In this document: positions 20,575 to 31,562 of the stretch, in pieces
Layout: every line of letters starts with the position of its first letter
Position numbering within the stretch: the first letter of the stretch is position 1
Origin: Pelatocladus maniniholoensis HA4357-MV3
GTDB lineage: Bacteria > Cyanobacteriota > Cyanobacteriia > Cyanobacteriales > Nostocaceae
DNA length: 63,036 nucleotides
Direction of reading: 5' to 3'
Assembly: GCA_019359115.1 (NCBI GenBank)
Contig: JAHHHW010000084.1
Coordinates: 1 to 63,036, forward strand
Position numbers and translations under genes: made by a program
Notes under the pieces: generated by a model
The model's input: only the letters and a program-made list of their open reading frames with translations
What the model was told of the DNA's origin: nothing
Database searches by the model: none

Positions 20575-20735
20575 TCAATAGTCCATTGTCAATAGTCCAT
20601 TGTCAAAACAAATAACCAATGACTATTGACTCTTGGATCTTGACTATTGACTAAAACTAAATACTCCTCCCACTAGCACGGCTAATTATGCCCGTGCTGC
20701 TTGTGAAGTCATAACTTAAACGCAGCATTAAACAA

Positions 20736-22613
20736 ATGAGAAACGCCCAAACTAATCAGTTTGACTACGTTAAAATTGGCTTGGCATCGCCCGAACGTAT
20801 TCGTCAGTGGGGTGAAAGAACACTACCAAATGGTCAAGTCGTTGGTGAGGTCACTAAACCAGAGACAATTAACTACCGGACTCTCAAACCAGAGATGGAT
20901 GGCTTGTTCTGCGAGCGCATCTTTGGCCCAGCAAAAGATTGGGAATGTCATTGTGGGAAGTATAAAAGAGTACGGCATCGCGGGATTGTTTGTGAACGTT
21001 GTGGTGTGGAAGTTACCGAATCGCGAGTACGTCGCCACCGCATGGGTTACATTAAACTTGCTGCGCCTGTAGCTCACGTTTGGTATCTCAAAGGTATTCC
21101 TAGTTATATCTCCATCCTCTTGGATATGCCTCTGCGGGATGTTGAGCAAATTGTTTATTTCAATTCCTATGTAGTTCTTAGCCCTGGTAATGCTGAAACC
21201 CTAAGTTATAAACAATTACTTAGTGAAGACCAGTGGCTAGAAATTGAAGATCAAATTTACAGCGAAGATTCTACTTTACAAGGTGTAGAGGTGGGCATTG
21301 GTGCAGAAGCATTACTGCGTCTACTTGCTGATATAAACCTTGAACAAGAAGCTGAAACTCTGCGCGAAGAAATTACCACTGCCAAAGGTCAAAAACGGGC
21401 GAAGCTAATTAAGCGTTTGCGCGTAATTGATAACTTTATCGCCACTGGCTCGAAACCAGAGTGGATGGTAATGGCTGTCATTCCCGTAATCCCGCCAGAT
21501 TTACGCCCGATGGTGCAACTTGATGGTGGACGCTTTGCAACCAGCGACTTGAATGATTTGTATCGTCGGGTAATTAATCGCAATAACCGTCTAGCACGCT
21601 TACAAGAGATATTAGCTCCAGAGATTATCGTTCGCAACGAGAAGCGGATGCTGCAAGAAGCGGTAGACGCATTGATTGATAATGGTCGGCGGGGACGGAC
21701 GGTAGTTGGAGCAAACAACCGTCCCTTAAAATCTTTGTCAGACATTATTGAGGGTAAACAAGGGCGTTTCCGGCAAAACTTGCTGGGTAAACGGGTAGAT
21801 TACTCCGGGCGTTCTGTAATTGTAGTGGGGCCGAAGTTGAATATCCACCAATGTGGTTTACCACGAGAAATGGCAATTGAGCTATTCCAGCCGTTTGTGA
21901 TCCACCGCTTGATTCGTAGTGGCATGGTAAACAATATTAAAGCTGCGAAAAAACTTATTTCCCGATCTGACCCCAGTGTTTGGGATGTCTTGGAAGAAGT
22001 AATTGAAGGACACCCCGTTTTGCTCAACCGCGCTCCGACACTACACCGCTTGGGTATTCAGGCTTTTGAACCAATTTTGGTAGAAGGAAGAGCCATCCAG
22101 CTACACCCGTTAGTGTGTCCGGCTTTTAACGCTGACTTTGACGGAGACCAAATGGCGGTACATGTACCGTTATCTCTGGAATCACAAGCAGAAGCACGAT
22201 TATTGATGTTGGCTTCTAACAACATTTTGTCTCCGGCCACAGGTAAGCCGATCATTACACCTAGCCAAGATATGGTATTAGGTTCCTATTACTTAACCGC
22301 AGAAAATCCCAACGCCACCAAAGGTGCAGGACGATATTTTGCTTCTTTAGAAGATGTGATTATGGCTTTCGATCAGGAGCAAGTAGACCTGCACGCCTAC
22401 GTCTATGTCCGTTATGACGGCGAAGTTGAGTCAGGACAACCCGATCATGAGCCACAAAAAGTGACCAAAAATGATGATGGTAGCGTGACTAAGTTGTATA
22501 AATACCGTCGAGTTAGAGAAGACGCTCAAGGTAAAGTTATTTCTCAGTATATTTACACAACTCCAGGTCGTGTAATTTACAATAAAGCAATTCAGGAAGC
22601 GATCGCAAGTTAG
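20736..22613 (+). CDS. rpoC1: RNA polymerase gamma (beta' N-terminal) subunit
   Basis: The 625-residue protein carries the N-terminal part of beta'. The zinc ribbon is [20 protein letters not shown] and the catalytic magnesium loop is [12 protein letters not shown]. Splitting of beta' into RpoC1 and RpoC2 is a cyanobacterial/plastid hallmark. It lies 161 bp after rpoB in a spacer of CAATAGTCCATTGT-type repeats, and 114 bp before rpoC2 in a spacer of the same kind. Confidence 0.98.
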   Translation: MRNAQTNQFDYVKIGLASPERIRQWGERTLPNGQVVGEVTKPETINYRTLKPEMDGLFCERIFGPAKDWECHCGKYKRVRHRGIVCERCGVEVTESRVRRHRMGYIKLAAPVAHVWYLKGIPSYISILLDMPLRDVEQIVYFNSYVVLSPGNAETLSYKQLLSEDQWLEIEDQIYSEDSTLQGVEVGIGAEALLRLLADINLEQEAETLREEITTAKGQKRAKLIKRLRVIDNFIATGSKPEWMVMAVIPVIPPDLRPMVQLDGGRFATSDLNDLYRRVINRNNRLARLQEILAPEIIVRNEKRMLQEAVDALIDNGRRGRTVVGANNRPLKSLSDIIEGKQGRFRQNLLGKRVDYSGRSVIVVGPKLNIHQCGLPREMAIELFQPFVIHRLIRSGMVNNIKAAKKLISRSDPSVWDVLEEVIEGHPVLLNRAPTLHRLGIQAFEPILVEGRAIQLHPLVCPAFNADFDGDQMAVHVPLSLESQAEARLLMLASNNILSPATGKPIITPSQDMVLGSYYLTAENPNATKGAGRYFASLEDVIMAFDQEQVDLHAYVYVRYDGEVESGQPDHEPQKVTKNDDGSVTKLYKYRRVREDAQGKVISQYIYTTPGRVIYNKAIQEAIAS

Positions 22614-22727
22614 TCAATTGTCAATTGTCAGAAGTCAATTGTCATTAGCCATCACTCTAGACTCTTGACCATTGACTTTTGACTCTAGACTTTTGACTCT
22701 GGACTATTGACTAAGGACTCTTGACAA

Positions 22728-25700
22728 ATGACTAACGACAAAATGATTTTCCGCAATCGCGTCGTTGACAAAGGTCAACTGCGAAACTTAATTTCTTGGT
22801 CGTTTACACACTATGGTACAGCCCGGACGGCTGTGATGGCGGATAAATTAAAAGAATTAGGCTTCCGTTACGCTACCAAAGCTGGTGTTTCAATAAGTGT
22901 AGAAGACTTGATGGTGCCTCCTTCCAAGCGATCGCTCCTTGAAGCCGCAGAAGCAGAAATTCGCGCCACTGAAGAACGTTACCAACGTGGGGAAATTACG
23001 GAAGTAGAGCGTTTTCAAAAAGTAATTGATACCTGGAACGGAACTTCCGAAGCCCTCAAAGACGAAGTTGTTACCTACTTCAAACAGACCAACCCCCTCA
23101 ACTCCGTGTACATGATGGCATTCTCTGGAGCAAGGGGTAATATTTCCCAGGTAAGACAATTGGTGGGAATGCGGGGACTGATGGCAGATCCACAAGGGGA
23201 AATTATCGACTTGCCAATCAAAACCAACTTCCGGGAAGGACTTACCGTAACTGAATATATTATTTCTTCTTATGGTGCGCGCAAAGGCTTGGTAGATACA
23301 GCCCTCCGCACAGCAGACTCCGGTTATCTCACCCGGCGTCTGGTGGACGTTTCCCAGGATGTGATTATCCGCGAATTTGATTGTGGCACTACCAGAGGAA
23401 TCCCCATCCGAGCCATGACTGAAGGTAGTAAAGTCATGATTAGGCTGGAAACTCGCCTGATGGGACGAGTTGTGGGCGAAGATGTGGTACACCCAACTAC
23501 AGGTGAAATGATTGCACCCCGAAATACGCCCATTTCTGATGACCTAGCAAGAATAATTGAAAAATCAGGCGTTACTGAAGTAGTTGTGCGATCGCCCCTG
23601 ACTTGCGAAGCCGCGCGATCGGTCTGCCAACATTGCTACGGCTGGAGTTTAGCCCATGCCAAAATGGTGGATTTGGGTGAAGCTGTTGGTATTATTGCTG
23701 CCCAAAGTATCGGTGAACCAGGTACGCAGTTAACGATGCGTACTTTCCACACAGGCGGTGTGTTCACCGGGGAAGTTGCTAAACAAGAACGTGCTGTAAT
23801 TGATGGTACAGTTCGTTTCCCTCGCCGCCTGCGGACAAGACCCTATCGTACCCGCCACGGTGAAGATGCTTTGTATGTAGAAGCCAACGGTACGTTAACT
23901 TTGGATGCTGGTAACTCAACCACCAAGGAAATTGACGTCACTCAAGGTTCAACACTGTACGTTGTAGATGGACAAAAAGTCAAGCAAGGTCAGTTAATCG
24001 CAGAAGTAGCGCTTGGCGGACGCACAACTCGTGCTAATACAGAAAAAGCTGTCAAAGACGTAGCTTCTGACTTAGCAGGAGAGGTTAAGTTTGCCGATGT
24101 TGTCGCAGAACAAAAAACAGACCGTCAAGGTAACACCACAACTACAGCCGCACGGGGTGGTTTAATCTGGATTTTGTCAGGGGAAGTTTACAACTTACCA
24201 CCTGGTGCCGAATTGGTGGTCAAAGAAAACGATACTGTTACTACCAATGGTGTTTTGGCAGAAACCAAGCTTACTACTCAGCATGGCGGTGTAGTGCGTA
24301 TACCAGAAGCAACCCCAGGTAAATCTACACGAGAAATTGAGATTATTACAGCCTCTGTAGTTTTAGATCAAGCTACAGTTACTGTCCAAAGCTCTCAAGG
24401 TAAAAATAACTACTTAGTTAGTACTGGCAACAACCAAGTATTTAACCTCAGAGCCACCCCAGGTACCAAAGTTCAAAACGGTCAGGTAGTTGCTGAGTTA
24501 ATTGATGATCGCTATCGTACGACCACTGGTGGAATGCTCAGATACGCTGGTGTAGAAGTCCAGAAAAAAGGTAAAGCCAAGCAAGGTTATGAAGTAGTAC
24601 AGGGAGGAAGCTTATTGTGGATTCCCGAAGAAACCCACGAAGTTAACAAAGACATTTCCTTGTTGTTGGTCGAAGACGGTCAGTATGTTGAAGCTGGTAC
24701 TGAGGTAGTTAAAGATATCTTCTGTCAAAACAATGGTGTCATCGAAGTTACCCAGAAAAATGACATTCTGCGGGAAGTGGTGATTAAGCCCGGAGAACTG
24801 CTGATGGTCGATGATCCAGAAGCAGTCATGAGCAAAGATAATACTTTTATCCAACCTGGTGAAGAATTACTGGGGCAAACCTTTAACGAACTACGCTACA
24901 TTCAGTACGTGGAAACACCAGAAGGTCCAGCTTTATTGATTCGTTCAGTTGTTGAGTATGCCGTACCAAACTATCCCGATGTGCCATCTACCACATCCGT
25001 AAGTCAGCAAACAGCTCGTTCGATTGAGTTGCGTGCGGTACAACGTTTACCCTACAAAGATTCTGAACGTGTTAAATGTGTTGAAGGCGTAGAACTGCTA
25101 CGAACCCAACTAGTGTTGGAAATTGAGCAAGAAGACGAACAAGACCATACAGCCTCCCCCTTAGCAGCAGATATTGAATTGGTTGCTGATACCGATGATT
25201 CTGAAATTCAGCGTTTGCAGTTGGTGATTTTGGAATCTTTAACAGTTCGTCGAGATATTACTGCTGATGCTACTCAAGGTAGTACGAATACAACCCTTGA
25301 GGTCGAAGACGGACAAACCATTTCTCCTGGCGCAGTAGTAGCACGTACCCAAATTTTGTGTAAAGAAGGCGGTATCGTGCGGGGCGTCAAAAAAGGTACG
25401 GAAGCTGTTCGTCGTTGCTTAGTGTTGCGTAAACAACACGATATGGTGAGGATGAGTACTGCTGTCCAACCGAAATTTAAGCCGGGTGACTTGCTCGTAG
25501 AAGGTACAGAAATCGCCCCAGGAGTCTTTGCTGAAGAATCTGGGCAAGTTGTAGCAGTGAAAAAAGTAGAAAGTACAGGGGAAACTACGTCTGACGAATC
25601 AGCTATTACAACTCAAAACTACTCTGTTACCATTCGCCTTGGTCGTCCTTATCGCGTTAGTGCTGGTGCGATCTTACAAATAGAAGATGGGGATTTGGTA

Positions 25701-26777
25701 CAGCGTGGTGATAACTTAGTATTGCTAGTGTTTGAACGCGCCAAGACAGGAGACATCATCCAAGGTTTACCCAGAATTGAAGAACTCCTCGAAGCTCGTA
25801 AGCCCAAAGAAGCGTGTATTTTGGCCAAGAGAGCGGGAGAAGTCAAGGTCATCTATGGCGATGGTGATGAAGCGATCGCTGTTAAAGTCATCGAACCCAA
25901 CGGCGTAGTCACAGATTATCCCATCGGGCCAGGACAAAACTTAGTAGTCACCGATGGGCAAACTATTAGTGCGGGACAAACACTCACAGATGGGCCCGCT
26001 AATCCCCATGAAATCTTAGAAGTCTTCTTTAACCTTGGTTCTGAAGATGGAATTTATGCCTGCGCCAGCCATGCTTTGCAGAAAGTACAAACTTTCCTTG
26101 TGAATGAAGTGCAATTAGTATATCAGTCTCAAGGTATTGATATTGCCGACAAACACATTGAAGTCATTGTCAGACAAATGACTGCAAAAGTCCGGGTCGA
26201 TGATGGTGGTGACACCACAATGCTACCTGGTGAATTGGTCGAACTGCGTCAAATCGAGCAGGTAAACGAAGCTATGGCAATTACTGGTGGTGCAAGGGCG
26301 CAATATACACCCGTACTATTGGGTATTACCAAAGCATCTTTGAATACTGATAGCTTTATTTCTGCTGCATCCTTCCAAGAAACTACACGGGTATTAACCG
26401 AAGCTGCGATTGAAGGTAAATCTGACTGGTTACGTGGTTTGAAAGAGAACGTAATTATCGGACGATTGATTCCTGCTGGTACAGGCTTTAATGCCTATGA
26501 AGAACCTGGTATAGTAGAGGACTATGCTGATTCGTTTAGCAATAGTGTCTTGGATGAAGTTGAAGATCCATTAGATATGGTGCTGGACGATCGCACAGCC
26601 CGTACCTACAACCTAGACTCTCCGTCTCTAGGCATGGGAGAGGCTACTTATGGTAGCAGACCAAAGTCAATTTTGGATGATGATGATTTGATTCCTGGTG
26701 AAATCAACGATCTAACAGAAGACGACGAGGATGACTACGACGAAGATGATTTTGAGGATGAAGACGACGACGAATAA
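22728..26777 (+). CDS. rpoC2: RNA polymerase beta' C-terminal subunit
   Basis: The 1349-residue protein completes beta'. It has [20 protein letters not shown] (bridge helix/trigger loop start), the second zinc site [11 protein letters not shown], and [21 protein letters not shown] (trigger loop). A very long insertion of sandwich-barrel hybrid motifs (about 350-1000) is the cyanobacterial SI3. The C-terminus is strongly acidic ([18 protein letters not shown]). A strong intrinsic terminator follows 23 bp after the stop. Confidence 0.98.
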   Translation: MTNDKMIFRNRVVDKGQLRNLISWSFTHYGTARTAVMADKLKELGFRYATKAGVSISVEDLMVPPSKRSLLEAAEAEIRATEERYQRGEITEVERFQKVIDTWNGTSEALKDEVVTYFKQTNPLNSVYMMAFSGARGNISQVRQLVGMRGLMADPQGEIIDLPIKTNFREGLTVTEYIISSYGARKGLVDTALRTADSGYLTRRLVDVSQDVIIREFDCGTTRGIPIRAMTEGSKVMIRLETRLMGRVVGEDVVHPTTGEMIAPRNTPISDDLARIIEKSGVTEVVVRSPLTCEAARSVCQHCYGWSLAHAKMVDLGEAVGIIAAQSIGEPGTQLTMRTFHTGGVFTGEVAKQERAVIDGTVRFPRRLRTRPYRTRHGEDALYVEANGTLTLDAGNSTTKEIDVTQGSTLYVVDGQKVKQGQLIAEVALGGRTTRANTEKAVKDVASDLAGEVKFADVVAEQKTDRQGNTTTTAARGGLIWILSGEVYNLPPGAELVVKENDTVTTNGVLAETKLTTQHGGVVRIPEATPGKSTREIEIITASVVLDQATVTVQSSQGKNNYLVSTGNNQVFNLRATPGTKVQNGQVVAELIDDRYRTTTGGMLRYAGVEVQKKGKAKQGYEVVQGGSLLWIPEETHEVNKDISLLLVEDGQYVEAGTEVVKDIFCQNNGVIEVTQKNDILREVVIKPGELLMVDDPEAVMSKDNTFIQPGEELLGQTFNELRYIQYVETPEGPALLIRSVVEYAVPNYPDVPSTTSVSQQTARSIELRAVQRLPYKDSERVKCVEGVELLRTQLVLEIEQEDEQDHTASPLAADIELVADTDDSEIQRLQLVILESLTVRRDITADATQGSTNTTLEVEDGQTISPGAVVARTQILCKEGGIVRGVKKGTEAVRRCLVLRKQHDMVRMSTAVQPKFKPGDLLVEGTEIAPGVFAEESGQVVAVKKVESTGETTSDESAITTQNYSVTIRLGRPYRVSAGAILQIEDGDLVQRGDNLVLLVFERAKTGDIIQGLPRIEELLEARKPKEACILAKRAGEVKVIYGDGDEAIAVKVIEPNGVVTDYPIGPGQNLVVTDGQTISAGQTLTDGPANPHEILEVFFNLGSEDGIYACASHALQKVQTFLVNEVQLVYQSQGIDIADKHIEVIVRQMTAKVRVDDGGDTTMLPGELVELRQIEQVNEAMAITGGARAQYTPVLLGITKASLNTDSFISAASFQETTRVLTEAAIEGKSDWLRGLKENVIIGRLIPAGTGFNAYEEPGIVEDYADSFSNSVLDEVEDPLDMVLDDRTARTYNLDSPSLGMGEATYGSRPKSILDDDDLIPGEINDLTEDDEDDYDEDDFEDEDDDE

Positions 26778-27630
26778 ACTAGCATAGTCATGCAATATAG
26801 GTGGGGATGTAGCCAAATTCACTACATCCTCACTTTTTGTTAGCCTGTATGTGTATTGATAAAAATCTATTTGTTAAATTAGTCACAGAAATCCCATAAT
26901 AATTTGTAGGAAGATAAATTAAGTATATGTACTTGAGAAATTTTTGGTTCAAGAAATTTGCAAACACTTGCTGAAAATTTATCTGATCCTTATGAAAACA
27001 TAAATTTTGACTTGACAGACAGTATTTATGAAAGCCTCTTTATATTTTGTTTTCACCGCTATAAATACGTTAAAATTAGGTACTCGATAAATTAGTTATC
27101 TCATTCACCACTCGTTATCAAGTGGTTGCAATAGCCTGAAATTTAATGTGTTTTCAAATGTATGTATTGATAGAGGTAATCAAGTGTGAACAGCTAAACT
27201 CTAAAGCTCGAAATATAGACATCCAGGTATTTGTGTCTATAAAGTAGTTTTAGCTACTAAATTAGAAAGATAGGCAAAAAGTATACTCAGAGCCTACCTA
27301 TGCAATCAAAAGCCGATTAAATATGAAAACCAACCATATTCCTAAGTTTGGGATATGACGAATAATAAGCTAAGTAATAATTGGCTTGCTTGCCATTGAG
27401 AGCAACTAGCCAAAATATCTGAGTAATGCTCAACTAGCCGAAAATGAACCAGAATAACCATAATTTAGTAGCCTTTGTAAAGAATTTTATGCTACAAAGC
27501 TTGGAAGTATCAAAAAAATCCAGGTTAAGCTAGAAAAGAGAGTTAGTGTTAGCTACCCTTCCCCCGTGGGGCAAGAAGCAAAGCTCATTCTCAAGTGAGA
27601 ATATTTTAAAGTTGGCATTGTCCTTACTCC
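26778..27630. other. 850-bp spacer between rpoC2 and hisD
   Basis: Contains the rpoC2 terminator at its start and otherwise AT-rich non-coding DNA. A small ATTCTC/GAGAAT hairpin followed by TTTT (about 27587-27606) lies 25 bp before hisD. It could attenuate hisD transcription, but the stem is only six to seven base pairs. Confidence 0.5.
26801..26840 (+). terminator. rho-independent terminator of rpoB-rpoC1-rpoC2
   Basis: A 12-bp stem (GTGGGGATGTAG with CTACATCCTCAC, one G-T pair) and a nine-base loop are followed immediately by TTTTTGTT. Confidence 0.88.
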
Positions 27631-28932
27631 ATGCTGCGAATCATTACTCAGCAGGCAGACGTCAGATCAGAATTACAACGGATCTGCGATCGCACCAATG
27701 ACGAACAGGTGCTTCATAAAGAAGCAACAGTACGGGAAGTGTTGCAAGCGGTGAAGCGCCAAGGTGATAAAGCTGTATTGCATTACACAGAAGAATTTGA
27801 CCATCAAATTCTCAGACCAGAAGAACTACGAGTTACAGGATCAGAAATAGATGCTGCTTATCAACAAGTCTCGAAAGAACTGGTGGAAGCAATTAGATTG
27901 GCCTGTCGCCAAATCGAAGCGTTTCACCGCCAACGAGTTCCAAAAAGTTGGGTAAACTTTGAAGATGACGAAGTAGTTCTCGGTAAACGGTATACACCTG
28001 TAGACAGAGCGGGAATATACGTGCCTGGTGGTCGTACAGCATACCCAAGTACGGTATTAATGAATGCAATTCCAGCGCAGATAGCGGGAGTACCCCGTAT
28101 AATTATGGTAACTCCACCAGGAGCAAGTAAAACAATTTACCCATCAGTTTTGATAGCTGCCCACGAAGTTGGGTTACAAGAAATTTATCGCGTCGGGGGA
28201 GCGCAAGCGATCGCTGCTTTAGCCTATGGCACAAAAACAATTCCTAAAGTTGATGTGATCACCGGACCAGGTAATATTTATGTAACCTTGGCAAAAAAAC
28301 TAGTCTATGGAACAGTCGGGATTGATTGTTTGGCAGGACCGAGCGAAGTGCTAATTATTGCCGATGAAACTGCAAATGCTGTTCATGTTGCAGCAGATAT
28401 GCTAGCACAAGCTGAACATGATCCAATGGCAGCAGCAATCTTGTTGACGACAGATCCAGCTTTAGCTAAGAACGTGCAAGTTGCTGTAGAAAGACAACTA
28501 ATAGATCACCCCCGACGCACCCTCACAGAAAAAGCACTTGCCCACTACGGCTTAATTGTAATTGTAGAATCCCTACAAGCAGCAGCTGAACTTTCTAACG
28601 AATTTGCTCCCGAACACCTAGAACTAGAAGTTGAAGATCCTTGGGCAGTGCTAACATGGATTCGTCATGCTGGTGCTATTTTCTTGGGTTACTCTACACC
28701 GGAAGCTGTAGGAGATTACATTGCTGGACCTAACCATACCTTACCTACCTCTGGATCAGCTCGCTACGCTTCGCCACTAGGAGTCGAAACCTTCCTGAAA
28801 CATTCAAGTATTATCCAGTACTCACAAACTGCCTTGGAAAAAGTCGCAGGTGTAATTGATGCATTAGCAGCAGCTGAAGGCTTACCCTCTCATGTTAATT
28901 CAGTCAGACGGCGAGTTCAAAAAGAAGAATAA
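27631..28932 (+). CDS. hisD: histidinol dehydrogenase
   Basis: The 433-residue protein catalyses the last two steps of histidine synthesis (L-histidinol to L-histidine, NAD- and zinc-dependent). Motifs in order include DRAGIYVPGGRTAYPSTVLM, VGGAQAIAALAYGT, VDVITGPGNIYVTLAKKLVY, LAGPSEVLIIADE, QAEHDPMAAAILLTTD and FAPEHLEL. Length fits. It stands alone; other his genes are not in the window, as is usual in cyanobacteria. Confidence 0.96.
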   Translation: MLRIITQQADVRSELQRICDRTNDEQVLHKEATVREVLQAVKRQGDKAVLHYTEEFDHQILRPEELRVTGSEIDAAYQQVSKELVEAIRLACRQIEAFHRQRVPKSWVNFEDDEVVLGKRYTPVDRAGIYVPGGRTAYPSTVLMNAIPAQIAGVPRIIMVTPPGASKTIYPSVLIAAHEVGLQEIYRVGGAQAIAALAYGTKTIPKVDVITGPGNIYVTLAKKLVYGTVGIDCLAGPSEVLIIADETANAVHVAADMLAQAEHDPMAAAILLTTDPALAKNVQVAVERQLIDHPRRTLTEKALAHYGLIVIVESLQAAAELSNEFAPEHLELEVEDPWAVLTWIRHAGAIFLGYSTPEAVGDYIAGPNHTLPTSGSARYASPLGVETFLKHSSIIQYSQTALEKVAGVIDALAAAEGLPSHVNSVRRRVQKEE

Positions 28933-29121
28933 ATCATATTTGTTAATAGTTGATTGTTTGCCAAACAAACAACAAACAGAAATTATTAATTTTTCTTCAG
29001 ACTTTTGACAAAAACCAAATTATGGCATCAAACTTAAACTTTAAGCCTAAATTAACCTTAGTATAATCTTGAAAATCATCAATTTTAATTTCAGGAGTTT
29101 GCGCTTTTGGAGATACAAGCC

Positions 29122-29547
29122 GTGCTAAAGACTATTGTGGTTGCTCTAGACTCTTCAGGCATTGCAGAGCGAGTCATTGAGGCTTTAAACGATTTAGTAC
29201 TACCAAAAGACAGCAAAGTAATCCTTTGCCATGTTTTTCCTCCCCCTGACTCAGAAATGGAACTAGCTGCTGATCGCCCTCACTCAGATTCCCAAGTTCT
29301 TTCTTCTTTACAAGTCGAAAAATTATTACAATCCTACCAAACGCAGTTGCCAGTTGCTAGTGAAATAGAATTAGTCAGTGGCGATCCAGCAGAAGAAATA
29401 ATCCGCCTTGCCAATATTTACAAAGCTGATTTAATTGTGATTGGTAGTCGTGGATTAACTGGTATGAACCGAATTGTTCAGGGTTCGGTTAGTAGTCAAG
29501 TAGTAGAAGAAGCCCATTGTTCTGTATTTGTGGTCAAGCCAAGGTAA
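29122..29547 (+). CDS. universal stress protein (UspA family)
   Basis: About 141 residues starting MLKTIVVALDSSG, the usual Usp beginning, from the GTG at 29122. An in-frame TTG at 29107 would add five residues and has its own AGGAG nine bases upstream, so it cannot be excluded. The C-terminal ATP-binding pattern is complete (GSRGLTGMNRIVQGSVS, that is G-2x-G-9x-G-S), so it should be an ATP-binding type Usp. It follows hisD by about 190 bp. Its stop lies 28 bp from the end of a convergent encapsulin pseudogene. Confidence 0.88.
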   Translation: MLKTIVVALDSSGIAERVIEALNDLVLPKDSKVILCHVFPPPDSEMELAADRPHSDSQVLSSLQVEKLLQSYQTQLPVASEIELVSGDPAEEIIRLANIYKADLIVIGSRGLTGMNRIVQGSVSSQVVEEAHCSVFVVKPR

Positions 29548-29728
29548 AAATAAACAGAGAGAAAAATAACCGGATCAGCGCCCGATTTCAACCTCTTCAA
29601 GGATACCAAGTGCGTCGGGGACAAGGACAGCTGCGGAGTAGTAGGCGGTGACGAGGTAGGAAATGATCGCCTTTTCGCTGATATCCATGAATCGAACGGA
29701 CAAGCTGGGTTGATATTCGTCGGGGATA

Positions 29729-29817
29729 AGTAACCGGACAAAAATACTTACAGATGAGTTCTCGGCTAGGTAAGCGTTTCAAGTCTAATTTTTTGTAATT
29801 AATTCCGTCTGACTACT
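29729..29817. mobile_element. MITE, 89 bp, TA target duplication (copy A)
   Basis: Inserted in the encapsulin pseudogene between codons for HQTG and IPDEY. TA flanks both ends (29727-29728, 29818-29819); removal restores the reading frame. Ends are AGTAACCGGACAAAAATA and, reversed, AGTAGTCAGACGGAATTA. It is non-coding. The TA target suggests an IS630/Tc1-mariner type source. Confidence 0.8.
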
Positions 29818-29871
29818 TACCTGTTTGATGTAGACCAATCACACCCTGATTTTCCACACCAGTACGCATTA

Positions 29872-29966
29872 AGTAGTCGCACAAAATTAAATTCATTCGT
29901 GGAGACAGGCAATAGGCAATAGGCACTCTTAGAAACAAGATGTGTAATTAATTCTGTTTAGGTACT
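29872..29966. mobile_element. MITE, 95 bp, TA target duplication (copy B)
   Basis: Same family as the copy at 29729: left end AGTAGTCGCACAAAATTA, right end reversed AGTACCTAAACAGAATTA. TA flanks both ends (29870-29871, 29967-29968), and it is inserted in the same pseudogene between codons for SSIL and MRTG. The interior has a short GGCAATA direct repeat. Confidence 0.8.
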
Positions 29967-30099
29967 TACAAGGATAGAACTAGTCTGGTTATTGCTAATA
30001 ACCCAAGTTGCGGGTTATCAAAATCGGGGTACTTTTCATCCAGAAATAAATGCGATCGCCATCAATAACGCTTTCAGCTTTAACTGAACCGTATTGGGG

Positions 30100-30179
30100 T
30101 ATAGCAATCCTATTTGATTTACAAACTACTCGTGGAGGCAGGGAACAGATTTATTTGGATCTCATTTAGGATTGCTATA
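30100..30179. mobile_element. 80-bp MITE with TATAGCAATCCTA ends
   Basis: 13-bp perfect terminal inverted repeats (TATAGCAATCCTA) enclose about 54 bp without coding capacity. A lone related end occurs at about 41903 and a weaker one near 4586. The ends beginning TA are those expected for IS630-type derivatives. Confidence 0.7.
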
Positions 30180-30210
30180 TATTACTTATTATTTTTTAAA
30201 TATTTGAATT

Positions 30211-30395
30211 ATTCACTTAACTATCTACTTAATTATTCTCTTAACTGTCTTAACTATCTTAACTATCTACTTAATTATTCTCTTAACTGTCTTAACTATC
30301 TTAACTATCTACTTAATTATTCTCTTAACTGTCTTAACTATCTTAACTATCTACTTAATTATTCTCTTAACTGTCTTAACTGTTCAGTTAATAAT
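30211..30395. repeat. 42-bp tandem repeat built of CTTAACT units
   Basis: About four copies of a 42-bp unit (TTAATTATTCTCTTAACTGT, then CTTAACTATCTTAACTATCTAC). Each contains sub-repeats of about nine bases. Because 42 is a multiple of three, a meaningless open frame (YLNYLLNYSLNCLN) results. Confidence 0.9.
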
Positions 30396-30829
30396 AACTA
30401 CAGTCTTAACTCTTATTGCATTTTATTGATAAAGCTGAGATTATCTTAGAGACAACTGTTTATGGCTATTTTTGGAGATAGAGCAACAATAATACTTAGC
30501 TGAAGATATATGACAAACTTTCCTAGTGGGTTCGAGTTGCTGCTCTTTGTGAACCTAGTTCTTTAGAAGCAGCAATTGATAGTCAATCAGCATATATTCA
30601 TTAAGATTATTGGAGAATGAAAGTTCACTAAAAAGCCACTTATTTTATTTAAGTACTCACAAAGAAAGCAGATTATCTTAAACAACCTTACGACATGTTT
30701 GCAAGAGTAAATTGTAAGTTTTTTGATTACAAGGAGTAACTTCACTGCATCAATGATTAACCGCAAATGTCAAATTAATACGACTTCAATCAAGACAAAA
30801 AGCGTCAAATTGATAAGTTTAAATGGACA
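30396..30829. other. AT-rich spacer before the geosmin synthase remnant
   Basis: No gene recognised. A short open stretch near 30528-30603 (WVRVAALCEPSSLEAAIDSQ) looks protein-like but has no start and is not identified. It may be another gene scrap. Confidence 0.4.
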
Positions 30830-31054
30830 ATGACTTTAAGCAAGCAACCTTTTGAGTTGCCCAGTTGTTATGTACCTTGGCTGGCACGGCTGAACCCAAA
30901 CCTGGAAGCGGCACGGGTACATTCTAAAGCTTGGGCTTATGAAATGGGAATTTTGGGCGGGGCAGAGGGATCGGAAGATTATGATTATGGGATTTGGGAT
31001 GAGCGCCTGCGATCGCCCCCACTCAACCAATGCGTGTCCTCAAAGACACTTTGA
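30830..31054 (+). pseudogene. N-terminal remnant of a geosmin-synthase-like terpene cyclase
   Basis: The 74-codon frame begins MTLSKQPFELPSCYVPWLAR followed by LNPNLEAARVHSKAWAYEMG, the N-terminus of bacterial geosmin synthases (germacradienol/geosmin synthase, normally about 740-760 aa). Similarity holds to about YGIWDER (residue 58) and then stops. Neither the metal-binding DDHFLE-type motif nor anything downstream remains. In several Nostocales, geosmin synthase precedes two cyclic-nucleotide-binding-type genes, now recognised as encapsulins. This fits the encapsulin genes 3 kb downstream. Confidence 0.82.
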
Positions 31055-31456
31055 ATTCTATTGCAAAAGTTTTAAGAAATGTAGAGTGAATAAATACAGC
31101 TATTTAATTTCAACAAGAAGCTGTACGATATTTATCAAAAGCCAAAAATACGTGTAAAGATATTCTGGGCTATTTTTTATTAAATAAGCACGGAATTGCA
31201 AGAGTTAATGGCAAAAAAGATTAGATATTCACAAAATCTAATAGAGCAATTTTTCTAAGAGATTACACTGAAATCTCTTGGTTTAAAATGTCATTCTTGA
31301 TAGCTAAATTACTCAAGATTTTCACTCATGTTATTGACAAAATATCCTCTCATATGGGATAAAACTACTCCACAGATGTGGTCGGGATGGCAAGGATACT
31401 CCTTGACCACCACCAGTGACCGATTCAGATGCAAAAGACAACCAGCGCAGATCGTG

Positions 31457-31501
31457 CAACCCTCTAAACTGCCAGAATTTTATATGCCTTGGTCTGCGCG
31501 T
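31457..31501 (+). pseudogene. second short geosmin-synthase-like scrap
   Basis: Fifteen codons read QPSKLPEFYMPWSAR, again the geosmin synthase N-terminal signature (QPF-LP-FYMPW-ARLNP). The flanking codons do not match. It may be a second copy's start or the similar beginning of the C-terminal half of the same enzyme. It lies 62 bp upstream of the cis-prenyltransferase start. Confidence 0.55.
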
Positions 31502-31562
31502 ACTTTCGCTTACTCGCTGATTAAATTTGCGATGCGGCGAATATTCACAATACGAGGGTGCT

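Larger units (their letters stand above)
29575..30085 (-). pseudogene. decayed Family 2B encapsulin C-terminus with two MITE insertions
   Basis: Read on the minus strand and skipping two inserted elements, the codons give [43 protein letters not shown] and a C-terminus ending [15 protein letters not shown] then TGA. The two intact shell proteins at 33.8-36.9 kb end in the same way ([15 protein letters not shown], for example). A weaker upstream stretch (VIDGDRIYFWMKSTPI) aligns with the segment of the intact proteins reading [14 protein letters not shown]. The N-terminal two thirds are missing. It lies tail-to-tail with the Usp gene and opposite to the functional cluster. Confidence 0.82.

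Noticed and set aside
30114-30449. 111-codon frame rich in Leu, Asn and Tyr
   Set aside because: Derived from the 42-bp CTTAACT-type repeat and a MITE end.
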